Of a stretch of DNA of 64,000 nt, positions 50,978-60,996 are shown piece after piece. How positions within the stretch are numbered: position 1 is the stretch's first letter; the number at the start of each line of letters is the position of its first letter. Source of the stretch: Desulfovibrio legallii (GTDB taxonomy: Bacteria; Desulfobacterota; Desulfovibrionia; Desulfovibrionales; Desulfovibrionaceae); assembly GCF_900102485.1 (NCBI RefSeq), contig NZ_FNBX01000003.1, forward strand, positions 179,104 through 243,103, in the 5' to 3' direction. The notes below the pieces were generated by a model. The model saw only the letters and a program-made list of their open reading frames with translations, searched no databases and was not told where the DNA came from. Made by a program: the position numbers and the translations under genes.

Positions 50978-52093
50978 ATGAATCGCAGAAAATTCCTGAC
51001 TTTTATGGGAAGCGCGGGTGTGGTCTCGGCCCTGAGCACGGCCAAGGTGGCCGAGGCCGGGGTGCACACCTTCCCCTACTATGCGGACAGCTACGGCGTG
51101 CTGCACGATACCACGCGCTGCATCGGCTGCCGCCGCTGTGAAGAGGCCTGCAACAAAGTCAACCACCTGCCCAAGCCCAAAACGCCCTTCACCGACGTTT
51201 CCGTCACCGCCAAACGCCGCCGCACCTCCGCCTATGAGTGGACGGTGGTGAACAAGTACGAAGTCAACGGCAAGCCCGTGTTCCGCAAGCTGCAGTGCTT
51301 CCACTGCAACGATCCGGCCTGCGCCTCGGCCTGTTTCGCCAAATGCTTCACCAAGCAGCCCGACGGCAGCGTGGCCTACAACGGCAGCCAGTGCGTGGGT
51401 TGCCGCTACTGCATGGTCGCCTGTCCCTTCTATGTGCCGGGCTTCCAGTACGACGAGGCCTTCGACCCCCTGGTGCAGAAGTGCACCTTCTGCGAGCCGC
51501 GCCTCAAGGAAGGCAAGCTGCCCGGCTGCGTGGAGGCCTGCCCCATGGACGCCCTGACCTTCGGCCGCCGCAGCGACCTGCTTAAGGTGGCCCGCGCGCG
51601 CATTGCCGAAAACCCAGGGCGCTACACCAACTACATCTACGGCGAAGCGGACGCCGGCGGCACCGCCTGGATGGTGCTGGCCCCGGCCACGCCCAAGGCC
51701 GTTCCGGCCGCCGCCACGGAAGCCCCAGCCAAGGACGCGCACGCTCCGGACACCTGGAAGCAGCTTGGGCTGGACACCCACCTGGGCACCCAGCCCATGG
51801 GCGAACTGACCTACGGCGCGCTGGGCACGGTGCCCATGATCGTGGCCTTCTGGCCCGTGCTCTTCGGCGGGGCCTACGCCATCACCAAGCGCCGCGAGTC
51901 CATCTATAAGGCGGAGCAGGAAAAGCACGCCAAGGAGGCCAGGGAAGACGTGGCCGCCGCTGTGGACGCCGCCGTGCGCAAGATTGAGGAAACCCAGGGA
52001 CCGGGCGCCGCCGATACGGCCCGCCGCGCCATGACCGAGGCCCTTAAGGCCAGAGAAGCGGACGGCAGCCGGGAACACGGGGAGGATAAATAA
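50978..52093 (+). CDS. nhcB: Periplasmic iron-sulfur subunit of the nonaheme cytochrome complex
   Basis: A 371-residue HmcB-like protein. It starts with a twin-arginine signal (MNRRKFLTFMGSAG), then four clusters of cysteines typical of four [4Fe-4S] centres: CIGCRRCEEAC, CFHCNDPACASAC, CVGCRYCMVACP and CTFCEPRLKEGKLPGCVEACP. A membrane segment near residues 290-310 (GTVPMIVAFWPVLFGGAYA) and an Ala/Lys/Glu-rich helical tail follow. It would relay electrons between 9HcA and the membrane subunit. It ends directly at the nhcC start. Confidence 0.95.
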   Translation: MNRRKFLTFMGSAGVVSALSTAKVAEAGVHTFPYYADSYGVLHDTTRCIGCRRCEEACNKVNHLPKPKTPFTDVSVTAKRRRTSAYEWTVVNKYEVNGKPVFRKLQCFHCNDPACASACFAKCFTKQPDGSVAYNGSQCVGCRYCMVACPFYVPGFQYDEAFDPLVQKCTFCEPRLKEGKLPGCVEACPMDALTFGRRSDLLKVARARIAENPGRYTNYIYGEADAGGTAWMVLAPATPKAVPAAATEAPAKDAHAPDTWKQLGLDTHLGTQPMGELTYGALGTVPMIVAFWPVLFGGAYAITKRRESIYKAEQEKHAKEAREDVAAAVDAAVRKIEETQGPGAADTARRAMTEALKAREADGSREHGEDK

Positions 52094-53305
52094 ATGGCTG
52101 AGCACAGCATCGTTATTCCCACCAGGGACAAGCTGTTCAATTTGGGCGAGTTTTTCCGCCCCACGCCCGGCAACATCATCACCGCCATTATTCTGGCTGT
52201 GGGGCTGACCATCACCATTATCCGCTTCACCATGGGCATCGGCTCGGTCACCAACCTGAGCGACAACCAGCCCTGGGGCATGTGGATCGGCTTTGACCTG
52301 CTCTGCGGCGTGTGCCTGGCCGCGGGCGGCTACTTCACCACGGTGGCCTGCTACATCATGGGCGTCAACTACCACTCGGCCATCCGGCCGGCCGTGACCA
52401 CGGCCTTCCTGGGCTACGCCTTTGTGGTGGTGGCGCTTCTGTATGACCTGGGCCATCCGCTGCGGCTGCCCTTCATGTTCTTCTTCCCCGGCACCACCTC
52501 CGTGCTGTTTGAAGTGGGCCTCTGCGTGGCCACCTACCTTACGGTGCTCTTTGTGGAGTTTTCCGTGGCGCCCATGGAATGGCTGGCCTCCCGCTTCCCC
52601 TGGCTTGTCAAATGGCGCAAGGTCGTCATCAAGTTCACCATCCCGCTGACCATCTTCGGCGTGACCCTCTCCACCCTGCACCAGTCTTCGCTGGGTTCGC
52701 TCTACCTCATCGCGCCCGGCAAGCTGCATCCTCTGTGGTACTCGCCCTTCATGCCCATGTTCTTCTTTGTAAGCTCCATGGCCGCCGGCGCGTCCATGGT
52801 CATCTTTGAAGGCATGTTTGCCCACAAGGGCGTGCACCAATACATGGACAAAACCCATCTGCGCGAAGCGGACCAGGTGGTCTTCAGCTTTGCGCGGGCC
52901 GCGTCGTTCATCCTCTTCTCCTACTTCATGCTCAAGCTCATTGACATGCTGGTGCAGGCCAACATCCCCTACCTCTTTTCGGGTTACGGGGCATGGTGGC
53001 TGGTGGAGATGCTCGGCTTTGTGCTGCTGCCCGCCCTCACCTACGCCAAAGGCGCGCGGGAACGCCGCCTGGGCCTCTGCCGCTTTGCCGCGGCCAACAC
53101 GGTCATCGGCATTGTGCTCAACCGCTTCAACGTAAGCATGATCGCCTTCAACTATGCCCTGCCTTCGTCGGAGCGCTATTTCCCCAGCATCTGGGAAATC
53201 TGCATCTCCATGTTCGTGGTGACCATGATCGTGACGGTGTACCGCTTCATCGTCTACCATATGCCCGTGCTCTACGAACACCCCGACTTCAGGGATGCCC
53301 ACTAG
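52094..53305 (+). CDS. nhcC: NrfD/HmcC-like integral membrane subunit
   Basis: A 403-residue protein with about ten membrane segments of the NrfD/PsrC family, which exchanges electrons with the menaquinone pool. Segments: PGNIITAIILAVGLTITII, NQPWGMWIGFDLLCGVCLA and DLGHPLRLPFMFFFPGTTSV. It follows nhcB without a gap. In Hmc-type complexes this subunit links the periplasmic cytochrome to the membrane. Confidence 0.95.
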   Translation: MAEHSIVIPTRDKLFNLGEFFRPTPGNIITAIILAVGLTITIIRFTMGIGSVTNLSDNQPWGMWIGFDLLCGVCLAAGGYFTTVACYIMGVNYHSAIRPAVTTAFLGYAFVVVALLYDLGHPLRLPFMFFFPGTTSVLFEVGLCVATYLTVLFVEFSVAPMEWLASRFPWLVKWRKVVIKFTIPLTIFGVTLSTLHQSSLGSLYLIAPGKLHPLWYSPFMPMFFFVSSMAAGASMVIFEGMFAHKGVHQYMDKTHLREADQVVFSFARAASFILFSYFMLKLIDMLVQANIPYLFSGYGAWWLVEMLGFVLLPALTYAKGARERRLGLCRFAAANTVIGIVLNRFNVSMIAFNYALPSSERYFPSIWEICISMFVVTMIVTVYRFIVYHMPVLYEHPDFRDAH

Positions 53306-53324
53306 AGCGCAAGAGGAGATTGCC

Positions 53325-53465
53325 ATGGAATTCCATACTTTTCATCAATACTTTCTCTACACCAAGAGCTGGGCTTATGTGATGATGTTCATCGTGCTGC
53401 CGCTCTATGTGTGGTACTGGAACTTCATCCTCTTCCCAAGCAAGAAGGGCAAGAAGCAGGACTGA
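53325..53465 (+). CDS. nhcD: Small membrane subunit of the nonaheme cytochrome complex (9HcD)
   Basis: A 46-residue peptide beginning MEFHTFHQYFLYTKSWAYVM, with one membrane helix and a basic tail ending GKKQD. AAGAGGAG precedes the ATG, 19 nt after nhcC. Size, position and sequence match the small HmcD/9HcD subunits of these complexes. An intrinsic terminator follows 20 nt after its stop, closing the operon. Confidence 0.9.
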   Translation: MEFHTFHQYFLYTKSWAYVMMFIVLPLYVWYWNFILFPSKKGKKQD

Positions 53466-53485
53466 TCTGTTGCTGATCCGTCAGC

Positions 53486-53512
53486 AAGGGGGGCGCAAGC
53501 CCCCCTTTTTTT
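53486..53512 (+). terminator. Rho-independent terminator of the nonaheme cytochrome operon
   Basis: AAGGGGGG, loop CGCAAG, CCCCCC then seven T residues. A textbook intrinsic terminator. Confidence 0.92.
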
Positions 53513-53591
53513 GTGGCCGCCGCACCTTGCCGTCGGGCCGGGGAATGCGTATCCTGAAAGGAATCCGCTTTGAGGAGGTCTGAAGACCGTC

Positions 53592-53843
53592 ATGTGTCTC
53601 GCCATACCCGCCAGAATTGAGGAACTGCAGGAAAACGGCATGGCCCGCGTGCGCGTGGGCGAAAGCCAGACCTTCCTGACCGCCTCCGTCATGCTCCTGC
53701 CGGAGCCGCCCGCCATCGGCGACTACGTCATTGTCCACGCGGGCTTTGCCCTGCATACCCTGACCCCTCAGGAGGCTGAGGAAAGCCTCTCCGCCCTGCG
53801 GGAACTGGCCCAGGCCATGGAGGGGACGCCCGCTCCGTTCTGA
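53592..53843 (+). CDS. hypC: Hydrogenase maturation chaperone HypC
   Basis: An 83-residue HypC/HupF protein with the invariant N-terminal MCLAIPARI, where Cys2 carries the Fe(CN)2CO unit with HypD during [NiFe]-hydrogenase maturation. GDYVIVHAGFALHTLTPQEAEESL is the family C-terminus. GAGGAGG supports the start. It stands alone here, without hypDE. Confidence 0.95.
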   Translation: MCLAIPARIEELQENGMARVRVGESQTFLTASVMLLPEPPAIGDYVIVHAGFALHTLTPQEAEESLSALRELAQAMEGTPAPF

Positions 53844-54210
53844 CGCGCAACGCGCGCATACGCGCCGAACAGGTCTGCCCTTCCCTGGCCTCACGCATCT
53901 GCCCCCGGAAGCGCACGGCCGCCCCACACTGCCCCGGATACGCCCCATCCCCCGCATCCGGCGGCGACGCAGCGGCCCTGTCGGCCGCCGCACAGGCGCA
54001 GGCGTCTGGATAATGCGCCAGAGGCGCACCCATGTTGCCGCTTGCCGAGGGCGCGCCGCGTGCCGTCGGCAAACGGCCTTTGCGCTGCGGCGGCAGGTGA
54101 AGCGTTCGTCTTGACTTTAGGGCGGTCTTTGCCCACACTAGGGCGGTTTTTTTCTTTATCCTATCCAGCCATGTGGATGATTTTGTGGCGTTTTTACCGC
54201 CGGAGCCAGC
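53844..54210. other. Intergenic region upstream of ileS
   Basis: About 370 nt with no gene I can support. The first 250 nt are very GC-rich. The last 100 nt become T-rich (TTTTTTTCTTTATCC near 54147-54162) and probably hold the ileS promoter. A direct repeat AGGGCGGT occurs twice around 54118-54149. No T-box leader is evident. Confidence 0.5.
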
Positions 54211-57039
54211 ATGAGCGACTATAAAAAGACCCTGCATCTGCCCAAAACCAGCTTTCCCATGAAGGCCGACCTGGCCCGCCGCGAACCGGACGCCATCAAA
54301 AAATGGGACGCCATCAACGCCGCGGAGCTCATGGCCGCCGCCTCCGGCGCCAAAGGCGGCTATGTGCTGCACGACGGCCCGCCCTATGCCAACGGGCACC
54401 TCCACATGGGCCACGCCCTGAACAAAATCCTCAAGGACATTATCGTCAAATCCCGCAACATGGCGGGCTACGCCTCACGCTATGTGCCGGGCTGGGATTG
54501 CCACGGCCTGCCCATTGAACACAAGGTGGAGCAGGAGCTCAAAGAGAAAAAGAAAACCCTGCCCGCCCATGTGGTGCGCCGCCTCTGCCGCGAATACGCC
54601 GCCAAGTGGATCGACATTCAGCGCAAGGAATTCAAACGCCTGGGCGTGCTGGGCCTGTGGGAAAATCCTTACATGAGCATGAAACCCGCCTATGAGGCGG
54701 CCACAGCGCGCGAGCTGGCCCGGTTTGTGGCCGGGGGCGGCGTCATGCGCGCCAAAAAGCCCATCTACTGGTGCTGCTCCTGCCACACGGCCCTGGCTGA
54801 AGCCGAGGTGGAATACTACGACCACACCTCTCCCTCCATCTATGTGCGCTTCGCCCTGCCTGACGCCGGCCTGCGCGCACTCTTCCCCCAGGCGGATCCT
54901 TCCCGCGCCTTTGTGGCCATCTGGACCACCACCCCCTGGACCTTGCCGGACAACATGGCCGTGTGCCTGCACCCGGACTTTGACTATGTGCTGGTGCAGG
55001 CCGGGGACGCGCAGTACCTGCTGGCAGCCGAGCTGCTGGAGGCCTGCGCCGCCCGCTTCGGCTGGAGCGAGCCCACGGTGCTGGGCCGGGCCACGGGCGC
55101 GCAGCTGGAAGGCCTCAAGGCCCGCCACCCCTTCTACGATCGGGAATCGCCCCTGGTGCTGGGCAAGCACGTCACCCTGGACGCGGGCACGGGCTGCGTG
55201 CACACGGCTCCGGGTCACGGACGGGAGGACTATGAAGTGGGCCTCGCCTACGGGCTGGAGATCCTCTCCCCCCTGGACGACGCCGGGCGCTTTTTGCCCA
55301 CGGTGCCCTTTTTTGCCGGGCTCACGGTCTTTGAGGCCAACCCCAAGGTTATAGAAAAATTGGAGGAAGTGGGCGCGCTGCTGCACCAGGGGCGCATCAA
55401 GCATTCCTACCCGCACTGCTGGCGCTGCAAGGAGCCGGTCATTTTCCGCGCCACCACCCAGTGGTTCATCAGTATGGAAAAGAACGACCTGCGCGCCCGC
55501 GCCCTCAAAGACATTGACGAGGAAGTGCGCTGGATCCCCTCCTGGGGCCGGGAACGCATCCACAACATGGTGGAATTCCGCCCGGATTGGTGCATCTCGC
55601 GCCAGCGGCAGTGGGGCGTGCCCATCCTGGCCCTGCTCTGCGAAGACTGCGGCGAAGCCTGGAACGACCCCCAGTGGATGGAAGACATCTGCGACCGCTT
55701 CGCCGCGCACCCCACGGGCTGCGACTACTGGTACGAGGCGGACATTAAGGAAATCGCGCCCCAGGGCCTGACCTGCCCGCACTGCGGCGGCAGCCACTGG
55801 AAGCGCGAGACGGACATTCTGGACGTCTGGTTTGATTCGGGCACCAGCTTTGCCGCCGTGCTGGAACAGCGGCCGGAGCTCTCCTTCCCCGCGGATCTCT
55901 ATCTGGAAGGCTCGGACCAGCACCGGGGCTGGTTCCACAGCTCCCTGCTGGTAAGCGAGGGCAACCGGGGCTGCCCGCCCTACCGCAGCGTGCTCACCCA
56001 CGGCTATGTGGTGGACGGCGAAGGCCGCAAGATGTCAAAATCCGTGGGCAATATCATTGCGCCCCAGGAACTGACCGAAAAATATGGGGCTGAAATCGTC
56101 CGCCTCTGGGCCTCTTCGGTGGACTACCGCGAAGACATCCGCCTTTCCGACGAAATCGTGGGGCGGCTGGTGGACGCCTACCGCCGCATCCGCAACACCT
56201 GCCGGTTCATCCTGGGCAACCTCCACGATCTGACCCGCGAAGACCTGCTGCCCCCGGCAAATCTGCTGCCCCTGGACCGTTTTGCGCTGGACACGGCGGC
56301 CCTTACCCATCAGCGGGTGCAGCAGGCCTATATGGATTTCGACTTTCACAAGGTCTACCACTGCCTGCACAATTACTGCGTCACCGACCTTTCCGCCGTA
56401 TACCTGGATATCCTCAAGGACCGGCTCTATGCCTCGGCCCAGACCGGACCGGAACGCCGCTCGGCCCAGACGGCCCTTTGGCATATTCTGCGTCTGCTGC
56501 TGCGCGACATGGCCCCGGTGCTTTCCTTCACGGCGGAGGAAATCCTCAGCCATATCCCGGAAGGGCTGCGCCCCCCGCTGGCCACGGTTTTCGCGCTGCC
56601 GCCGGTGGACGACCTCGCCCCCTTCCTGCTGCCGGAAGGCACGCGCGACGACTGGAACGTGCTGCTGGCCGTGCGCGGCGCGGTAACCCGCGCTATTGAG
56701 CCCCTGCGCCGCGACGGCGCGGTGGGGCACGCCCTGGACACGCGGGTGACCCTCTATGCGGCCGATGAGCTGCGCCAGCGCCTGGAAGGGCTGGATACGG
56801 ACCTGCGGGCTTTCTGCATCGTCTCCCAGCTGAGCCTGCAGCCGCTGGCCGCCGCGCCGCAAGGCGCCTACAGCGACCCGGAAGTGGCGGGCCTGGCCAT
56901 TGATGTGGGCAAGGCCCTGGGAGCCAAGTGCGAACGCTGCTGGATTTACAGCACGGAGCTGGGCAGCCATAAGGACCACCCCACCCTTTGCCCGCGCTGC
57001 ACGGCCGTGGTCGTCGGCCCGGACGCCGAGCGCAGCTGA
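54211..57039 (+). CDS. ileS: Isoleucyl-tRNA synthetase
   Basis: A 942-residue class I aminoacyl-tRNA synthetase. The HIGH-type motif is in [17 protein letters not shown], the editing domain has [13 protein letters not shown], and [16 protein letters not shown] and [14 protein letters not shown] lie in the catalytic fold. [15 protein letters not shown] is the KMSKS loop. The C-terminal zinc finger is CERCW with CPRC. lspA follows after six bases, the common ileS-lspA pair. Confidence 0.98.
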   Translation: MSDYKKTLHLPKTSFPMKADLARREPDAIKKWDAINAAELMAAASGAKGGYVLHDGPPYANGHLHMGHALNKILKDIIVKSRNMAGYASRYVPGWDCHGLPIEHKVEQELKEKKKTLPAHVVRRLCREYAAKWIDIQRKEFKRLGVLGLWENPYMSMKPAYEAATARELARFVAGGGVMRAKKPIYWCCSCHTALAEAEVEYYDHTSPSIYVRFALPDAGLRALFPQADPSRAFVAIWTTTPWTLPDNMAVCLHPDFDYVLVQAGDAQYLLAAELLEACAARFGWSEPTVLGRATGAQLEGLKARHPFYDRESPLVLGKHVTLDAGTGCVHTAPGHGREDYEVGLAYGLEILSPLDDAGRFLPTVPFFAGLTVFEANPKVIEKLEEVGALLHQGRIKHSYPHCWRCKEPVIFRATTQWFISMEKNDLRARALKDIDEEVRWIPSWGRERIHNMVEFRPDWCISRQRQWGVPILALLCEDCGEAWNDPQWMEDICDRFAAHPTGCDYWYEADIKEIAPQGLTCPHCGGSHWKRETDILDVWFDSGTSFAAVLEQRPELSFPADLYLEGSDQHRGWFHSSLLVSEGNRGCPPYRSVLTHGYVVDGEGRKMSKSVGNIIAPQELTEKYGAEIVRLWASSVDYREDIRLSDEIVGRLVDAYRRIRNTCRFILGNLHDLTREDLLPPANLLPLDRFALDTAALTHQRVQQAYMDFDFHKVYHCLHNYCVTDLSAVYLDILKDRLYASAQTGPERRSAQTALWHILRLLLRDMAPVLSFTAEEILSHIPEGLRPPLATVFALPPVDDLAPFLLPEGTRDDWNVLLAVRGAVTRAIEPLRRDGAVGHALDTRVTLYAADELRQRLEGLDTDLRAFCIVSQLSLQPLAAAPQGAYSDPEVAGLAIDVGKALGAKCERCWIYSTELGSHKDHPTLCPRCTAVVVGPDAERS

Positions 57040-57045
57040 CGCGCC

Positions 57046-57528
57046 ATGGTACGCCGCTACGCGCTGCTGGGCTCCGTAGCCGCCCTGGTCCTGTTTCTGG
57101 ATCAGCTGAGCAAATGGGCCGTCATGCGTTGCATACCGGAGCACAGGCCAGTCACGGTCATCCCCGGCGTGTTCGACCTGGTCAACATCCGCAACCGGGG
57201 CGCGGCCTTCGGCTTCCTGAACCGCTCGGACATGGAGTGGCAGTTCTGGCTTTTTCTGGCCGCCACCGTCGTGGCTGTGGGGGCCATTCTGGCTGTGGCC
57301 CGCAGCGCGGACAACGGGCCCTGCCTGCTCACGGGGCTGGGCTGCATCATGGGGGGCGCGCTGGGCAACCTGGTGGACAGGGTGCGCTTTCGTGCGGTAG
57401 TGGACTTTCTGGACGTTTATTGGAAAGATTGGCACTGGCCGGCGTTCAATGTGGCGGATTCGGCCATTTTTGTGGGGGTGGCGCTGGTCTGCCTGGTACT
57501 CTGGCTTAAGCCCGCGCCACGCCGCTGA
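57046..57528 (+). CDS. lspA: Lipoprotein signal peptidase
   Basis: A 160-residue inner-membrane aspartic protease that cleaves lipoprotein signal peptides. Four membrane segments are present. The family blocks [38 protein letters not shown] and [17 protein letters not shown] contain the two catalytic aspartates (the D of VVDF and the D of VADS). Confidence 0.96.
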   Translation: MVRRYALLGSVAALVLFLDQLSKWAVMRCIPEHRPVTVIPGVFDLVNIRNRGAAFGFLNRSDMEWQFWLFLAATVVAVGAILAVARSADNGPCLLTGLGCIMGGALGNLVDRVRFRAVVDFLDVYWKDWHWPAFNVADSAIFVGVALVCLVLWLKPAPRR

Positions 57529-57609
57529 CCGGCTCGTAACCGATGCCGGGGCCTGCTGTTTGCGGCCGCGCGCAGCGTTCGCCGCAGCCCAGCACCCTGA
57601 GGAGGCTCT

Positions 57610-57816
57610 ATGATTTTCCACTGGTGGCATGTGCTGGTGCTGATGGTGCCCATGATCCCCTCCTTGTGGAGCATTCTGCACATCTGGGGGCACGAGTTTG
57701 CAAGCCCCCAGCAGCGCGTGCTCTGGCTCCTGCTGGTGGTGTTCGTGCCGGTTCTCGGCGGCATCATCTATATTTTTACCGGGCGCAAAAAGGCGCTGGG
57801 CGAGGTGAAGACCTAG
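57610..57816 (+). CDS. Small membrane protein, phospholipase D N-terminal-like
   Basis: A 68-residue protein with two membrane segments (about 6-24 and 36-57), ending in a basic tail. The pattern of VPMIPSLWSILHIWGHEF followed by VFVPVLGGIIYIFTGRKK fits the PLDc_N family of small membrane proteins. GAGGAGG supports the ATG. Role unknown; probably in the lspA transcription unit. Confidence 0.85.
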   Translation: MIFHWWHVLVLMVPMIPSLWSILHIWGHEFASPQQRVLWLLLVVFVPVLGGIIYIFTGRKKALGEVKT

Positions 57817-57905
57817 GGTTGCCCTGTTGCCTTCGCAGCAAAGCCTGACCCGCCCGATGGAACAGCCCCTTAGTCAACCCCCAAGCCTTTGAAGATGAGG
57901 AAGAT

Positions 57906-58904
57906 ATGCGCACATTCCGTTCCCTGTACATCCTGACGCTGGCCTGCGCGGCCCTGCCGTTGAGCGGCTGCGTGGGCAGCAGCAGCGGCAGCGGCAATCT
58001 GAGCCTGGAGCAGCAGGTGCAGCAGCACGACGTGCAGCTGCGGCAGATGCAGCCCGCCCAGGCCGATGCCTGGAATCAGCTCCAGGCCATGCGCCAGGAG
58101 CTGAATACCCTGAAAGGTCAGATGGACGACCTGCACAACGCGGGCGGCGCACGCGCCCTGGTGGAGCGCGTTAAAACCCATGACGAGGCCCTGCGCCAGG
58201 TGGAGCGCAGCATGGCGCTGAACCTGAACCTGGGCGACCCCATGGCCGCCTCCGCCGGCTCTTCGCCTGCCGCGACCCCGATTGTCCAGGCCGCGCCGCA
58301 GGCCCAGCCCGCCTACGGACAAACCCCGGCCTACGGCCAAACCCCCACCTACGGACAGGCTGCCGCCAACGGGCAGCCCGCTTACGGCCAGGCGGCCGCC
58401 GGCGCAACAGCGGGGGCCGCTGGCGTCGCGGCGGGCTCTGCGGCGGCAGGGCCGGCCCAGGCGCCTTCGGCCAGCACCTGGGGGCAGCCTTCGCCCCAGC
58501 CCCAAACGCAGGTGCAGGCGCCGCAAAAAGATATCTCCCTGGCCCTGTTCGACGCGGGCGTCAACGCCTTTAACGCCCGCAAGTACGATGAGGCCCAGCG
58601 CTCCTTTTCTGACTTTCTCAAAAACTACAAAGACCACAGCCAGGCTCCGGAAGCCCAGTACTACATGGCGGAGTGCTACTTCCAGCGCAACCAGTTTGCG
58701 GATGCGGCCCTGGCCTACGACACGGTCATCAAAAAGTATCCCAAATCCTCCAGCGCGCCCGGCGCGTACCTGAAACAGGGCATCAGCTTCAGCAAGCTCA
58801 ATCAGGGCGCGGCGGCCAAGGCCCGCATGCAGGAGCTGATCAAAAAATACCCCAATTCGCCCGAAGCCGCACGGGCCAAGACCTTCCTTAAGACCAACAA
58901 GTGA
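57906..58904 (+). CDS. CpoB/YbgF-like tol-pal lipoprotein
   Basis: A 332-residue periplasmic lipoprotein: signal with lipobox LSGC (Cys at about residue 22), a helical coiled-coil region (about 30-105), and a low-complexity linker with repeated YGQTP/YGQAA units (about 130-170). A C-terminal TPR domain (about 210-330) contains AFNARKYDEAQRSFSDFL, AQYYMAECYFQRNQF and KYPNSPEAARAKTFLK. This is the CpoB layout, linking Tol-Pal with peptidoglycan synthesis during division. No tol genes are adjacent. Confidence 0.88.
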   Translation: MRTFRSLYILTLACAALPLSGCVGSSSGSGNLSLEQQVQQHDVQLRQMQPAQADAWNQLQAMRQELNTLKGQMDDLHNAGGARALVERVKTHDEALRQVERSMALNLNLGDPMAASAGSSPAATPIVQAAPQAQPAYGQTPAYGQTPTYGQAAANGQPAYGQAAAGATAGAAGVAAGSAAAGPAQAPSASTWGQPSPQPQTQVQAPQKDISLALFDAGVNAFNARKYDEAQRSFSDFLKNYKDHSQAPEAQYYMAECYFQRNQFADAALAYDTVIKKYPKSSSAPGAYLKQGISFSKLNQGAAAKARMQELIKKYPNSPEAARAKTFLKTNK

Positions 58905-58986
58905 CGCCTCAGCGGCCCCGTGCGGACAGTCGCCGGGGCCGCAGCAGCTTTCCACCGCAACCGCGCCGCGCGCAAAGGGCAGAGGC

Positions 58987-59619
58987 ATGAGCGACCAGCC
59001 GAGCGAACCCGCCGTGTACAAGCAGCTGACTGCAGACATGCGCCAGGGCCTCAGGGATATTTACCGCCAGATCTACACCGCCTCCAAAGACCAGCCCCTG
59101 CCCGGCCCCGCCACGGACGCGCTGTTCCACGAGGCTTCGGACCAGCTGGACGAGGTGCTGAAGGCCACGGAATCGGCCACCATGAGCATCATGGAAATTG
59201 TAGAACGGCACCTGGATCTGCAGGCCCAGAACACCGAGCTGCTGGCCGCCGTGCGCCAGGGCACGGCCACCCCCTCCCAGGTGCACATGCTGGAAGAAAA
59301 CAACAGCCGCCTGGGCGACGACCTGACCACCCTGCTCACCACCCTGAGCTTTCAGGACATTACCGGCCAGCGCATCAAGCGCGTGGTGGACTCCCTGAAC
59401 CAGATCGAAAGTACCGTGGTGGAGCTCTACATTTCTTCCGGCCTCATGCTTGAGGGGGCGGAAAACAGCCCCCAGAAGACCGCGGCCGAGCTGCGCGACG
59501 AAGCTGCCAAAGCCCTGAAGGCCTTCCACCAGCGCCGCCAGGCCGCCCTCAAAGGCCCGGACAAAAACGGCATTTCCCAGTCCGCCATTGACGATATGCT
59601 CGCCCAGCTGGGCATGTAA
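58987..59619 (+). CDS. cheZ: Chemotaxis phosphatase CheZ
   Basis: A 210-residue, mostly helical protein. The catalytic segment TLSFQDITGQRIKRVV carries Asp124 and Gln128 (D143 and Q147 in E. coli CheZ), which speed dephosphorylation of CheY-P. The C-terminal AIDDMLAQLGM is the short CheY-binding tail. GGGCAGAGG lies before the ATG. It is isolated from other chemotaxis genes. Confidence 0.92.
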   Translation: MSDQPSEPAVYKQLTADMRQGLRDIYRQIYTASKDQPLPGPATDALFHEASDQLDEVLKATESATMSIMEIVERHLDLQAQNTELLAAVRQGTATPSQVHMLEENNSRLGDDLTTLLTTLSFQDITGQRIKRVVDSLNQIESTVVELYISSGLMLEGAENSPQKTAAELRDEAAKALKAFHQRRQAALKGPDKNGISQSAIDDMLAQLGM

Positions 59620-59657
59620 TCGCTTCCTATTTTCCCGCTGCCCGACCATTTTTCTTT

Positions 59658-59679
59658 CCGCCTGAGTTCCGTCAGGCGG
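59658..59679. other. Hairpin between convergent cheZ and CRISPR operon
   Basis: CCGCCTGA, loop GTTCCG, TCAGGCGG: a perfect 8-bp stem in the 84-nt gap between two convergent genes. No T-run follows on either strand, so termination here would need a factor. Confidence 0.5.
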
Positions 59680-59703
59680 GGGATTACAAGTCTGAGGCGC
59701 GGC

Positions 59704-60996
59704 TCATGGGAGCAGCGCCTTCCAATCTATTCTGGGAAAGACGGGCAGGCTGGCCGTATCAGTCCGCAGGAAATCGAGCGCTACCGCCAAGAGTTTCTCA
59801 TATTTCTCCTTACCGATAGGAAAGTAGCCATGCGCGAGCAGAGATGCATTGCGGCATTCCAAAACTTTCTTCAGGTTGTGCTGTGACGCAAGAAAATCTT
59901 TTCCCAATGGATCATCCAGTGCCGCCAGCAGCTGAAAGGATTTTTCCAGGCCTACGCGTGCGGTGCCCTCCGCCTCCAGCGACGAATGCCAATCCTCTCG
60001 CAGGGACGCGGGCACCTGCTCCGGCCGCACATGCCCATTGTCGATGCCGTGCCGCACCCGCAAGGCGCATTTGGCACATTTTTCTATGGCGCTGTACAGG
60101 CGCGCCACCGCATCGTCATAGTGCCCTGCCGCGGCGCGGCGCTGCGCGTTGCCCAGCAGATCCCGCAGATAGGCGTTCCCCATCTCGTCCGTTGGCTGTG
60201 CAGGCATATTACGCAGCATCTTCGCGTCCTCGCAGACGATTTCCAGACGCTCCACATCCTGCTGCAAACCGGAGTGCAATTCTGCAAGTCGCTTGCTTCT
60301 GACAACGTAAGGTACCAGCCGGTCATGGGCCTGACGCAAGTGCCCCAGTGCCGCCTTATGGTCAAAGCTGTCCCAGAGCATATAGCCCTGCACCATGGCA
60401 GCGATGGCGCCGTAGAATTTCTTCTTGCCCGCATCGTCCATCTTTTGGGCAAGTGTCTGCGCCGTGGTCAGGGCATCGACGAACTGAGCGTTATTGAAGG
60501 AGTGCGCCAATGCGCGGGCCTCCCGCAGGGCCAGCACGTCCCACGGGTTGGCGTCCTGCACCACTTTTTCTGTGCCGGATTTCACGATACCCAGCCCATC
60601 CTTGGTGCGCGCGCAGCCCCCCACATAGGAGAAACGGCTTTGAAACTCCATCATGACCAAAGCCAGGGCCGCGGACATAATCTTTGTGCCGCCGGTAATA
60701 TCTGCTATGAGGGGCGTATCCTCCGGCAAGGACATGTCACGCAATGCCTGGGGAATGCCCTTCCGCATATCCAGCACGCATTGTACGATGTCTTGGACAT
60801 TGCTGAGGGTAACGATCTGGGTATCGCCGATGTGCCATGCCAAGTCGGCCTCAACGCTCCCGCGGATGGTGCAGCGAGACTCCGGCGAGGCGAAGTAGAT
60901 GACATGGCTTGGTTTGTGAAAGCAGATGGTTGTGCGCAGAGGTTCGGGCGAACCACCCACCGTGCAGACGATGACCTTTGGTGTGGATATGCTCAT
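59704..60996 (-). CDS. CARF-HEPN ribonuclease of the Cas02710 (TIGR02710) type
   Basis: A 430-residue CRISPR-associated effector. The N-terminal CARF domain has KVIVCTVGGSPEPL and the ligand-binding motif ADITGGTKIMSAALAL (98-113). The middle is helical. The C-terminal HEPN domain ends with R382-x6-H389 in CRNASLLAHGYFP, the RNase active-site motif. In type III systems such proteins are activated by cyclic oligoadenylate made by Cas10 and cut RNA non-specifically. The ATG at 60996 overlaps the stop of the upstream CARF nuclease (ATGA). It is the last gene of the cas operon. Confidence 0.88.
   Translation of the reverse strand: MSISTPKVIVCTVGGSPEPLRTTICFHKPSHVIYFASPESRCTIRGSVEADLAWHIGDTQIVTLSNVQDIVQCVLDMRKGIPQALRDMSLPEDTPLIADITGGTKIMSAALALVMMEFQSRFSYVGGCARTKDGLGIVKSGTEKVVQDANPWDVLALREARALAHSFNNAQFVDALTTAQTLAQKMDDAGKKKFYGAIAAMVQGYMLWDSFDHKAALGHLRQAHDRLVPYVVRSKRLAELHSGLQQDVERLEIVCEDAKMLRNMPAQPTDEMGNAYLRDLLGNAQRRAAAGHYDDAVARLYSAIEKCAKCALRVRHGIDNGHVRPEQVPASLREDWHSSLEAEGTARVGLEKSFQLLAALDDPLGKDFLASQHNLKKVLECRNASLLAHGYFPIGKEKYEKLLAVALDFLRTDTASLPVFPRIDWKALLP

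Noticed and set aside
50000..53326. Very long minus-strand open frame (1108 codons) opposite the cytochrome operon
   Set aside because: It mirrors the nonaheme cytochrome operon, whose products are unmistakable. Its translation is His/Gly/Ala/Arg-rich with no domain, a common artefact of GC-rich codon third positions.
59658..59679. Hairpin as intrinsic terminator of the cas operon
   Set aside because: The stem is perfect but no T-run follows on either strand, so it is listed only as a hairpin.
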